Source: a virus. From it: a DNA stretch of 22,100 nt. The translations under genes were made by a program, and so were the position numbers. A model generated the notes under the pieces. That model was given only the letters and a program-made list of their open reading frames with translations, did no database searches and had not been told where the DNA came from. Positions 14,401-20,719 of the stretch are shown here, piece after piece. The number at the start of each line of letters is the position of its first letter. The stretch's first letter is position 1. The DNA is taken from the IMG/VR virus record IMGVR_UViG_3300034104_000306, positions 1 through 22,100 of that record; one strand, 5' to 3'.

Positions 14401-15290
14401 TCTATATAACAGGTAGTCAGCTAGTTGCAGGAACAGGCCCATCACTTAACCAAAACTTTATATTTGGCCAGACCAATATATTATTTGCAAACGCAAGTGA
14501 TGCTAGAGTAAGTGGTAGTATTGCTTATATGAGCTCACTTGCTACTGGTCTAATGGGACAAAGATTGATTGCAAGTGGTAGTTCTAATGTAAATGATTTA
14601 AACTCTTTCGGTAGTGTATTCGTAGGTAGATTTAATGCAAATGACGGAATTAAAAATAAAACATCTGATGTAGTCTTTGCAGTAGGTACAGGTATATCAG
14701 GTAGTGGAAACACAGGTAGAAAAACAGGCTTCTTAATAGATAGTGGGTCTAACTCATACTTTGAGGGAACACTAAATGTAAGTGGTAGCACATCCCTAAC
14801 AGGTAGTTTGACAATTCAAAGTGGAAGTTCATTCTTTGCAAATGGAAATAAACAATTTAATGTTGGTGCATTCCAATCAAATATAAATCAATCAGGTAGT
14901 GCAAATGTATCTCAATCTATGAATTTTGAAGTAACTGATATATCAAGCGGTGTATCAATTGTATCTAATTCACGAATTACATTAGCAAATAGTGGAACAT
15001 ATAACATACAATTCTCAGCACAAATTCTAGCAGATACAGGAGCAGATGATGTATATATTTGGTTAAAGAAAAACGGAACTAATGTAGCGGCATCAGCAGG
15101 ACATGTTGTATTAGCAAATAATGAAGAATTGATTGCAGCATGGAATTATGTTGTAGATGCTGCAGCAAGTGATTATTTTGAATTAGTTTGGCAAAACACT
15201 AATGGTGATGCACTCCTATTAGCAGAAACTGCAACAGGTAATATACCATCAATTCCATCAATAATACTAACGGTCACACAAGTAAGATAA
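11406..15290 (+). CDS. Large tail fibre with coiled-coil repeats and C1q-like C-terminus
   Basis: A 1294-residue fibre. I start it at the ATG at 11406, which follows an A-rich leader, rather than at the in-frame 11346 inside the previous gene. The N-terminus (SNLYISQSYQSLIHLGTNNT) probably anchors to the virion. Long shafts at residues about 335-385, 475-575 and 625-700 consist of 14-residue repeats, for example TTSASVNISISNLN, STTASQAISITNLN, TFSASALVSITNLN, whose I/L spacing is two heptads and fits a trimeric coiled coil. Beta-rich modules (SLTASLQQGYLYVGDSTGKT, TGSFATTGSN) interrupt the shafts. Residues about 1150-1294 (GTYNIQFSAQILADTGADDV, YIWLKKNGTN, SDYFELVW) look like a C1q/TNF-type jelly roll, often the receptor-binding tip. 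Host binding is inferred. Confidence 0.8.
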   Translation: MGSLSNLYISQSYQSLIHLGTNNTASANLIELQDGLGNSIGVAVNTNGDLFLSGSLTASLQQGYLYVGDSTGKTTAFATSSLVSNVNTSSLVTTASFNAYTASNDSKVNQLINATSSYAISSSVAAVDASQQSQINSLIAATGSYVTSTITASSLVTASFSGNTLTFTKGDSSTFGVVIPDISGSTINTGSFATTGSNNFNGGQIITGSLAVSGAVVVTGIIAINAGGPVGYLQTDSIFARSGSLTLNGQPGSVIITNFMSKPTIIQTNTEITGALNLTGNLTASLQQGFVLVGNASGRTTTVATSSFGTTIDTGSFTTTSSFNSYTSSTNIRLNNLETTSASVNISISNLNSTTASQAISITNLNTFSASALVSITNLNSATSSYVTESETASFARTNVDNNFSANQTFTNITATSASITYLTTLYETASVIYSSGSNQFGDELTDIQTLSGSVKVQGSLTVNGTPVQTSSVDISALNQATASLQSFTQSAQISINALNTNSASVNTSISALNTFTASQSTASLVTSITELNTFSASTLVSISNLNSTTASLNTSVTNINSATASLFDSASLALVTASFDTGTRNLTFTKGNNTTFAVNIPDVSGSAGDFVTTSSFNAYTQSNDQRVSSLETNSASVNISISNINSTTASLNTFSASALVSISNLNASSASQQISIDNLNTNSASVNTSITNINSATASLFTSASLALVTASFDTGTRNLTFTKGNTTQFSVNIPDVSGSTINTGSFATTGSNSFTGIQTFVDGTNFSSLVPTSGSLMLVAKSFTSASAHLSSSFTNSVNLIFKNNNNTADTIISGSNNLFVNPAAPTAGYKRYIGGSGNIMLNASTVPLISGSMVFSPIMTNNYFGGNATTLTMRGPVSASTWTFAGNSVNGTINIGNAGVSAERLTAGLTITANIIAGSLTAFANQTAITSSATTANANIIVGGVTLTLSSSAAGFSNNIVNDNAFTLINQFSSGSLGLGLPVVNQNTIGGSTNTFYITGSQLVAGTGPSLNQNFIFGQTNILFANASDARVSGSIAYMSSLATGLMGQRLIASGSSNVNDLNSFGSVFVGRFNANDGIKNKTSDVVFAVGTGISGSGNTGRKTGFLIDSGSNSYFEGTLNVSGSTSLTGSLTIQSGSSFFANGNKQFNVGAFQSNINQSGSANVSQSMNFEVTDISSGVSIVSNSRITLANSGTYNIQFSAQILADTGADDVYIWLKKNGTNVAASAGHVVLANNEELIAAWNYVVDAAASDYFELVWQNTNGDALLLAETATGNIPSIPSIILTVTQVR
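11952..11989 (+). repeat. 38-nt exact direct repeat in the fibre gene, copy A
   Basis: A 38-base block encoding SGSTINTGSFATT is repeated exactly at 13620-13657, 1668 bases away (a multiple of three). Recombination between the two would delete or duplicate an in-frame part of the shaft. Confidence 0.85.
13065..13232 (+). repeat. 168-nt near-identical fibre module, copy A
   Basis: Encodes 56 residues starting NTSVTNINSATASLFDSASL and containing LALVTASFDTGTRNLTFTKG. It is nearly identical to the module at 13467-13634 (402 nt downstream, in frame). A shorter related unit with TLTFTKGDSSTFGVVIPD lies near 11900-11960. Confidence 0.85.
13467..13634 (+). repeat. 168-nt near-identical fibre module, copy B
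   Basis: Second copy of the 56-residue module (NTSITNINSATASLFTSASL ... VNIPDVSGSTI). Most differences from copy A are synonymous or conservative, as expected after a duplication held by selection or refreshed by gene conversion. Confidence 0.85.
13620..13657 (+). repeat. 38-nt exact direct repeat in the fibre gene, copy B
   Basis: Exact copy of the block at 11952-11989, at the end of the second 56-residue module and just before the non-coiled middle part of the fibre. Confidence 0.85.
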
Positions 15291-15291
15291 T

Positions 15292-15738
15292 ATGGCAACA
15301 TTATTAGAAGTAGCTAAACGATTAGGTGAATTAACCGCAATTAAAGCACCTAGAAGTAAAAAAGGTTCTAATGGTAATCCTCCTGGTAATCTTAAAAGAC
15401 AATTAAAATCTGTTAATACAGGTAGAAATGTATTAAGTGGTAGAAACTCTGCAGGTGCTGAAAAACAACTTATAGAAGATTTAAAAACAGGAACTTATAC
15501 TTTTGAATTTAATATAGATGTTGCACCACCAGGAGCAGAATATGGTAAGTATTGGAACGACCCTGATGTATCTGAACAAGTTGAAAATCAAAGAACAGGT
15601 AATAAAGATAAAATAAATTTTGCAGACCAAGCAGTAGAATCTGCTGAGTTTCAAAGTATGTTAGACGATTATATAGAAACTTTAACTGACAAGATTGCAA
15701 ATAGTGTTTCTAAAGCGATAGACAAAGAGTTAAAGTAG
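15292..15738 (+). CDS. Putative neck / tail-completion protein
   Basis: A 148-residue protein starting one base after the fibre stop. It has a basic, Gly/Asn-rich N-terminal third (APRSKKGSNGNPPGNLKRQL), a central strand pair (TGTYTFEFNIDVAPPGAEYG) followed by KYWNDPDVSEQVENQRTG, and a C-terminal helix (FADQAVESAEFQSMLDDYIE). The layout, a basic N-terminal helix, then a strand hairpin with 'AP..EYG.YWN', then a C-terminal acidic helix, resembles HK97 gp10-type tail-completion proteins (which have APYAxxVExGT), but the match is loose. It ends with TAG, one of the few non-TAA stops here. Position next to fibre rather than next to the terminator genes is unusual for gp10-like proteins. Confidence 0.45.
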   Translation: MATLLEVAKRLGELTAIKAPRSKKGSNGNPPGNLKRQLKSVNTGRNVLSGRNSAGAEKQLIEDLKTGTYTFEFNIDVAPPGAEYGKYWNDPDVSEQVENQRTGNKDKINFADQAVESAEFQSMLDDYIETLTDKIANSVSKAIDKELK

Positions 15739-15742
15739 TCAT

Positions 15743-15780
15743 CCAATACTTTTATTTTTTTATTGGTTATTATTAAAAAG
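15743..15780 (+). promoter_or_regulatory. Intergenic GTTATTA element with inverted repeat, copy 5
   Basis: In the 49-nt gap before 15788, CCAATA (15743-15748) and TATTGG (15761-15766) form a 6-bp inverted repeat with a 12-nt T-rich loop, running straight into GGTTATTATTAAAAAGG. The TGGTTATTA begins 24 nt before the ATG. The T run lies inside the loop, not after the stem, so it is not a standard terminator. Confidence 0.4.
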
Positions 15781-15787
15781 GAAATAG

Positions 15788-16954
15788 ATGGCATTATCAA
15801 TCACACAGACACCGGCGTTAGTTAGTTTAGCTCAATCACCGATTATATTTACAGTTACAGAATCAACACCTGTTTATACATCATCCTCATTTCAATATGT
15901 GGGTGAATTATATTATTGGACAGGTAGTTTAACCAATTCAAGCAGTCTTTCGGATTACACAATTACGAAATTCCCAAACACAGTAAATGTAGGTATTTTT
16001 GACTTGAATAGAATTATTAATTCAACTCTAACACCTCTTGCAATTGCTAATACATCATCGGTTTCATACTTTGCAGTTGATTTTTATTTCCAATATTTAA
16101 GTGGTAGTACATATGTAACCGGGTCTCATACCCGTTCACAAACTTATAAAGCATTGGATGGTTATGGTCTATTCCAAGAACCAATTGGACAAAACATAAC
16201 ATCATCATCTATTTACTGGCCTTTGATGACTGATGGCCCTGCAACTCAATCTGCGTTTATAGATAATACAGGTATTGCAGGAATTTATACAGGTGATGCA
16301 GGTGGAACAAATCAACCAACTAAAATAGTATATACATCTAATTTAGGAACTGCAAATTATAATGTTAGTTCATCTCTATCATCATCAGGACAAATATATT
16401 CTTATCCAATAGGGCCTGCACAAAGTGGGTTTCCTCTTTCAACAAGTGGAATGGAATACTTTTCAGTTCAAGCATTTTCAGGAAGTGTTGCATTAAGTAG
16501 TCCTATTTTATATAATATAGATTGTATCCAAAAGTATCCAAATGTTAGAATAAAATTTAAAAATAGATACGGACAATTTGATTACTTTAACTTTTATATG
16601 GTTAGTAAAGAATCATTCCAAACTGAAAAAAGAACTTATCAACCACAATTAGGAACATGGGAAAGTTCTACATTATCTTATCAAAAATACGATACAGGTA
16701 ATCAGGCATACATTGCAGATTCTAAACAAGGATTAAGTGTTAATTCATTTTGGATTTCTGAAGATTATAACGATATTCTAAAACAATTATTAGTATCTGA
16801 TGAAATATATTGGGTATATGATGAAGCAAATGATTATGTAAGACCTATTACCATTGTAACTCAAAATATAGTATTTAAAACAGGTGCAGTAGATAAGTTA
16901 ATACAATATCAATTTGACTTCCAATACGGCCAACCATATAAATTAATAATATAA
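15788..16954 (+). CDS. Tail / baseplate-type structural protein
   Basis: A 388-residue virion protein. The N-terminal half is beta-rich and fibronectin-like in look (ALVSLAQSPIIFTVTESTPV, YVGELYYWTGSLTN, FPNTVNVGIFDLNRIINSTL). The C-terminal part contains CIQKYPNVRIKFKNRYGQFD, YFNFYMVSKESFQTEKRTYQ, WISEDYNDILKQLLVSDEIY, WVYDEANDYVRPITI and a final QYQFDFQYGQPYKLII. These blocks are familiar to me from tail proteins of Bacteroidota phages, where this gene usually precedes the larger tail-tip protein, as here. No enzymatic motif is seen. The stop is followed one base later by the next ATG, so the two are probably co-translated and may assemble together at the tail tip. Confidence 0.65.
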   Translation: MALSITQTPALVSLAQSPIIFTVTESTPVYTSSSFQYVGELYYWTGSLTNSSSLSDYTITKFPNTVNVGIFDLNRIINSTLTPLAIANTSSVSYFAVDFYFQYLSGSTYVTGSHTRSQTYKALDGYGLFQEPIGQNITSSSIYWPLMTDGPATQSAFIDNTGIAGIYTGDAGGTNQPTKIVYTSNLGTANYNVSSSLSSSGQIYSYPIGPAQSGFPLSTSGMEYFSVQAFSGSVALSSPILYNIDCIQKYPNVRIKFKNRYGQFDYFNFYMVSKESFQTEKRTYQPQLGTWESSTLSYQKYDTGNQAYIADSKQGLSVNSFWISEDYNDILKQLLVSDEIYWVYDEANDYVRPITIVTQNIVFKTGAVDKLIQYQFDFQYGQPYKLII

Positions 16955-16955
16955 T

Positions 16956-18977
16956 ATGGGAATTATTTCTACTCAAGCATTTACTTTTAGATTAGTTGCT
17001 AATGGCACTCAATTGGATATATTTGACGATGAGGATATTAAACTATCTAATAATGTAACAGGTCTATTTGATATCGGTCAATTACCATCAGACTTTACAA
17101 GACAAATAATTTTACCAGGTACAAAAGTAAACAATGCTTTCTTTGAGCATGTATATGATATTAGTATTGACTCACCATTTCTTTTTAATACAAACATTAA
17201 AGTTCCTGCATACTTTGACTTTGACTCTGTTTATCTTTCAAACGGATATATTCAGTTAAACAAAGTAAACGTAGTTGAAAATAAATTTGTTGATTCTTAT
17301 GAAGTAACAATGTTTGGAACTTTATCTTCATTCGGTAGAGATATCAATAGAAACTTTTTAACTGATTTAACTACATTATCATCATATAATCATACCTCAT
17401 CTTACGATAATATTACAGCAAGTTGGAGTGGTAATTTATTTAATGGAGATATAGTTTATCCACTTGCCGATTATGGTAGTGGATATGCATTTACACAAGG
17501 TTCATATGAATTATTTGGTTTGGATGACCAAGATGGTGCATTATGTGTACAAAACTTTAAACCTGCAATTAGAATTAAACCTGTATTGAATGCAATCTTT
17601 GCAGAGGCAGGATACACATACTCATCGTCATTTATGGCACAACCTATGATAGATGACATTTATATGGTTTGTAATAATTCATTAAAATATCCTGAATATG
17701 CGGGTGTTGATTTGGAAGGATATGGTAAAATAAAAATAGGTGCAATATCAGGTAGTGGTATGACAGACATAAATCTACCATCAGGCAGCTGGGTAACTTT
17801 ACCTTGGTTTAATGAATTATCTGACCCACAAAATTTTTATACAAATGGTGCATACAGAGTTGAACAACGTACTAATTTAAGAGGAGTATTAAATATAAAT
17901 ATAAATGTAAGTGGCTCTGCAAATAATATGCCAGGTACATTTTCAGCAAATGGAACATGGGGATTAAGAATGATAGAAACAGGTAGTTTAACTCCTACTT
18001 CAAATCAAGCAATTCCGGCTTATATAAGATTTTTTGACCAATTGCAACAAAGTAGAGGAGCTATAACTGTTGGTATCAATACAACATATCAATTAGAAAC
18101 TGAGTTTAATTTAAATAGCGTACCTGTTGGTAATTATTATTTTCAAATACTTCAATCACCTAATTATCCATCATCGGTTGCATCTTTACCTGTTGTGACA
18201 TTAGACCCACTATCAACAACTAAATCTTTTTTAGAAATTAGACAAGTTAATTCAGCTGCTGATGGTAGAATAATGGACATACCTTCTAATATGCCGTTTG
18301 GAACATCAGGGATTAAACAAATAGATTTTATATTAGGTTTACAAAAGAAATTCAATTTAGTAATTTATCCAAATAGAACACAATTAAATCAGTTTATAAT
18401 TGAAACATTTAATGAATGGTATAAAAGAGGAGAAGTAAAAGATTTTAATAAATACATTAACTTGGATAAGTCATTAGAGTTTATACCTGCAAATAATTTA
18501 GCAGTTAATAAATTAAACTTTGGAGACACATTAGATACAGATTATATTAGTCAACAATTTGCCAAAGCAGCAAATAGAGAATATGGTAAACAATATTATA
18601 TAGACACCACAAACTTTTATTCACAGGGAGAATATAATGTAAAAACTACATTTGCATCTGACCCATTGATTAGAATACCAGGTACTGGTTTATCAGGTAG
18701 TGTTGGTGGTATCAATCCTACTCCTACACAATTTTATGCGGGTAATTTTACCTTCACACCATCATCTAATGCTAGTTATGTATGTAGCTCACCAATTGCA
18801 TTTGATATGTATACAGTTGATGGTATGATTACACCAGGACAAATTGCATACTATGACAGATATGGTGAGTCACCTATTACTGGATTTTATTATTTTACAT
18901 ATGGTGGCGGAAATGAAATTTATGAAATCAATAGAGTAACAGGAGAAATAGGATACGGAAGTGGATACTTCTGCTAA
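16956..18977 (+). CDS. Large tail-tip / baseplate-hub-type protein
   Basis: A 673-residue protein. The N-terminal 130 residues (FTFRLVANGTQLDIFDDEDI, KLSNNVTGLFDIGQLPSDFT, RQIILPGTKVNNAFFEHVYD, then IQLNKVNVVENKFVDSYEVT) match the start of a large Bacteroidota-phage tail family. In that family a strand-rich hub-like domain reads 'LD(L/I)...DIxLSNNVT...RxxxxPGTKxNNxFF'. The middle holds an AIRIKPVLNAIFAEAGYTYS helix-strand unit, and GIKQIDFILGLQKKFNLVIY occurs near residue 450. The C-terminus is Gly/Tyr-rich (YFTYGGGNEIYEINRVTGEI) and ends GYGSGYFC. In relatives, as I recall, the protein continues into a segment with a YWxxYxxxLY motif. Here that segment is at the start of the next gene, suggesting a split. 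Confidence 0.65.
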   Translation: MGIISTQAFTFRLVANGTQLDIFDDEDIKLSNNVTGLFDIGQLPSDFTRQIILPGTKVNNAFFEHVYDISIDSPFLFNTNIKVPAYFDFDSVYLSNGYIQLNKVNVVENKFVDSYEVTMFGTLSSFGRDINRNFLTDLTTLSSYNHTSSYDNITASWSGNLFNGDIVYPLADYGSGYAFTQGSYELFGLDDQDGALCVQNFKPAIRIKPVLNAIFAEAGYTYSSSFMAQPMIDDIYMVCNNSLKYPEYAGVDLEGYGKIKIGAISGSGMTDINLPSGSWVTLPWFNELSDPQNFYTNGAYRVEQRTNLRGVLNININVSGSANNMPGTFSANGTWGLRMIETGSLTPTSNQAIPAYIRFFDQLQQSRGAITVGINTTYQLETEFNLNSVPVGNYYFQILQSPNYPSSVASLPVVTLDPLSTTKSFLEIRQVNSAADGRIMDIPSNMPFGTSGIKQIDFILGLQKKFNLVIYPNRTQLNQFIIETFNEWYKRGEVKDFNKYINLDKSLEFIPANNLAVNKLNFGDTLDTDYISQQFAKAANREYGKQYYIDTTNFYSQGEYNVKTTFASDPLIRIPGTGLSGSVGGINPTPTQFYAGNFTFTPSSNASYVCSSPIAFDMYTVDGMITPGQIAYYDRYGESPITGFYYFTYGGGNEIYEINRVTGEIGYGSGYFC

Positions 18978-18990
18978 AATAAAATAGATT

Positions 18991-20514
18991 ATGAGTCAAA
19001 TAATTCCAATATACATACCAACATTTATTAGTGACCAAAACTATAATCCAAGTAGAGTTTTACCACATATCTATTTTTATAATGGATTGATAGATTGTGA
19101 AACTTATTGGATTGAAAGTGGGTCAGCAGCTTTTGGTGGTGTAACATATCAACAAAATGCATTTCCATACTTTGACAATTATAATGTAGTATCAGGTAGT
19201 TTCCCAACAACAAATAGTGAATCATTACTTTTTAATAATGAGAATGCTGCATATGGTCAAATACCAACTGAAAATCTTTATACAACTTATTGGGAAACTT
19301 ATGTTTCACTTTTATATAATCCAAAGACAAGGTTATTAAATTGTGAGGCAATTATACCTTTAGCAGATTATTTCAAAATGGAATTGAATGATGTTGTAAA
19401 CTTTAAGGGTAATTATTATCACCTTCGTGCAATAAACGAATATTCTCTTAAAACAGGGGAGTGTGTACTACAATTATTAGGGCCAATAATTAGGGATACA
19501 TTGAGTGACTTACAACCAATTCCAACAGTACAAGCATCATCATCGGTTAGTTGGTCATTTACTGAAACAAGAACGAATGGAACATTTACTGTATTTGATG
19601 ATGCAACAACACTTGCAACATTAACTGCAAATGGTAGTGGTAGTGCACAAATATCTCAATCACATTATGTAACGGCATCATTAGCACCTGTAAGTTATCC
19701 ATCATCTGGAAGTGTAACAATGAGTATAAATGTAAATGGTGGAACTACACTTGTAGCAACGGGAAGTACAAACACAACAATAAGTGCATCATTCTTAGTT
19801 GGTGCAGGACAACAATATGGTATAACAGGAAGTATTGAATGGAATGATACGCCATCATTAGCACTTGAATATTTAGTTGTTGCAGGTGGTGGTGGTGCAG
19901 GTTCACAAAGTGGAGCAACTAGTACGTGGCCTGGAGGTGGTGGAGCAGGTGGATTTAAAACAGGAAGTATAACTCTTAGTAGTTCTGTTTCATTACCTGT
20001 TGAAGTTGGTACAGGTGGAGCTGTAAATACGAATGGTACTACTTCTTCATTTAATTCATTAACTTCAACAGGTGGAGGAGCAGGTGGTTCAGGTAATTCT
20101 GACCCTGGTAATAGTGGAGGTTCAGGTGGAGGCGGTTCAACGACAGGTAATTCAGGTTCAGGTGTGCCTGGAGAAGGTTATAATGGAGTTAAGGCATTTT
20201 ATGCAAGCCCAACTAATTATAATGGTGGTGGCGGAGGAGGAGCAGGTGGTGGTGGATTTATTGGTACTCCAGGTTCTACATTAGCATGGTTAGATGGAAA
20301 TCAATATGCAGGTGGAGGAAATGGTGTAAGACCAGATGTATCCGGCTCACTAACATCAGGTTCAGGTGGTAATGCTCCAAATTCAAGCGGTCAAAATGGA
20401 ATTGTTATAATTAGATATGCTGGTAGTGGAAGTCAAGCAACAGGCGGTATAATATCATATAGTGGAAGTTATACTTATCATACGTTTATATCAGGTGGAA
20501 CATTTACTTATTAA
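18991..20514 (+). CDS. Tail-tip protein with Gly-rich C-terminal domain
   Basis: A 507-residue protein. Residues 1-175 (PIYIPTFISDQNYNPSRVLP, YTTYWETYVSLLYNPKTRLL, NCEAIIPLADYFKMELNDVV, NFKGNYYHLRAINEYSLKTG) look like the C-terminal end of the large tail-tip family whose N-terminal part is the preceding gene. Residues about 178-290 are beta-rich and Thr/Ser-rich. Residues about 292-480 form a Gly-rich domain starting LEYLVVAGGGGAG and ending NGIVIIRYAGSG, followed by a short strand end (YHTFISGGTFTY). The Gly-rich domain is the same kind as in the protein at 4503 and is probably a receptor-binding tip. It thus looks like a fusion of a tail-tip C-terminal domain with an adhesin. The 13-nt gap before it indicates co-transcription. 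Confidence 0.65.
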   Translation: MSQIIPIYIPTFISDQNYNPSRVLPHIYFYNGLIDCETYWIESGSAAFGGVTYQQNAFPYFDNYNVVSGSFPTTNSESLLFNNENAAYGQIPTENLYTTYWETYVSLLYNPKTRLLNCEAIIPLADYFKMELNDVVNFKGNYYHLRAINEYSLKTGECVLQLLGPIIRDTLSDLQPIPTVQASSSVSWSFTETRTNGTFTVFDDATTLATLTANGSGSAQISQSHYVTASLAPVSYPSSGSVTMSINVNGGTTLVATGSTNTTISASFLVGAGQQYGITGSIEWNDTPSLALEYLVVAGGGGAGSQSGATSTWPGGGGAGGFKTGSITLSSSVSLPVEVGTGGAVNTNGTTSSFNSLTSTGGGAGGSGNSDPGNSGGSGGGGSTTGNSGSGVPGEGYNGVKAFYASPTNYNGGGGGGAGGGGFIGTPGSTLAWLDGNQYAGGGNGVRPDVSGSLTSGSGGNAPNSSGQNGIVIIRYAGSGSQATGGIISYSGSYTYHTFISGGTFTY

Positions 20515-20540
20515 TAAATTAATATCACTAATAGAAACAA

Positions 20541-20560
20541 ATTAAATTGTTATTAAGAAT
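20541..20560 (+). promoter_or_regulatory. Intergenic GTTATTA element, copy 6, before the tape-measure unit
   Basis: In the 46-nt gap after 20514, TTGTTATTAAGAA (20547-20559) ends next to the ATG at 20561. AACAA (20536-20540) and TTGTT (20547-20551) form a 5-bp inverted repeat with a 6-nt loop. This is the closest of the copies to a start codon; if it is a promoter, the transcript would have almost no leader or begin inside the small ORF. Confidence 0.35.
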
Positions 20561-20719
20561 ATGATAAAGGATATAATAGAATTACTGAATACTAATGAAT
20601 ACTATGGAGTAAGTGAGAGAGTTGATATTGCAAAAGGAAAATATCAAACACCTTTCACATGGAAAGATACATGGAAACATATTAAAAGACGATTATGGCC
20701 GACAAACAAGTCAAAGTAA
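20561..20719 (+). CDS. 52-residue protein of unknown function before the tape measure
   Basis: An ATG at 20561 opens a 52-codon ORF ending TAA at 20717-20719, overlapping the tape-measure start by 25 nt. The peptide has a short acidic amphipathic N-terminal helix (MIKDIIELLNTNEYYGVSER), then KGKYQTPFTWKDTWKHIKRR and a basic end (LWPTNKSK). Three Trp in the C-terminal half and a strongly basic end stand out. The overlap suggests translational coupling with the tape measure. Tail chaperones often precede the tape measure, but this is far shorter than those, so I leave the function open. Confidence 0.6.
   Translation: MIKDIIELLNTNEYYGVSERVDIAKGKYQTPFTWKDTWKHIKRRLWPTNKSK

Noticed and set aside
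15743-15766. Possible terminator after 15738
   Set aside because: The T run lies in the loop of the CCAATA/TATTGG repeat rather than after the stem, so it does not fit an intrinsic terminator.
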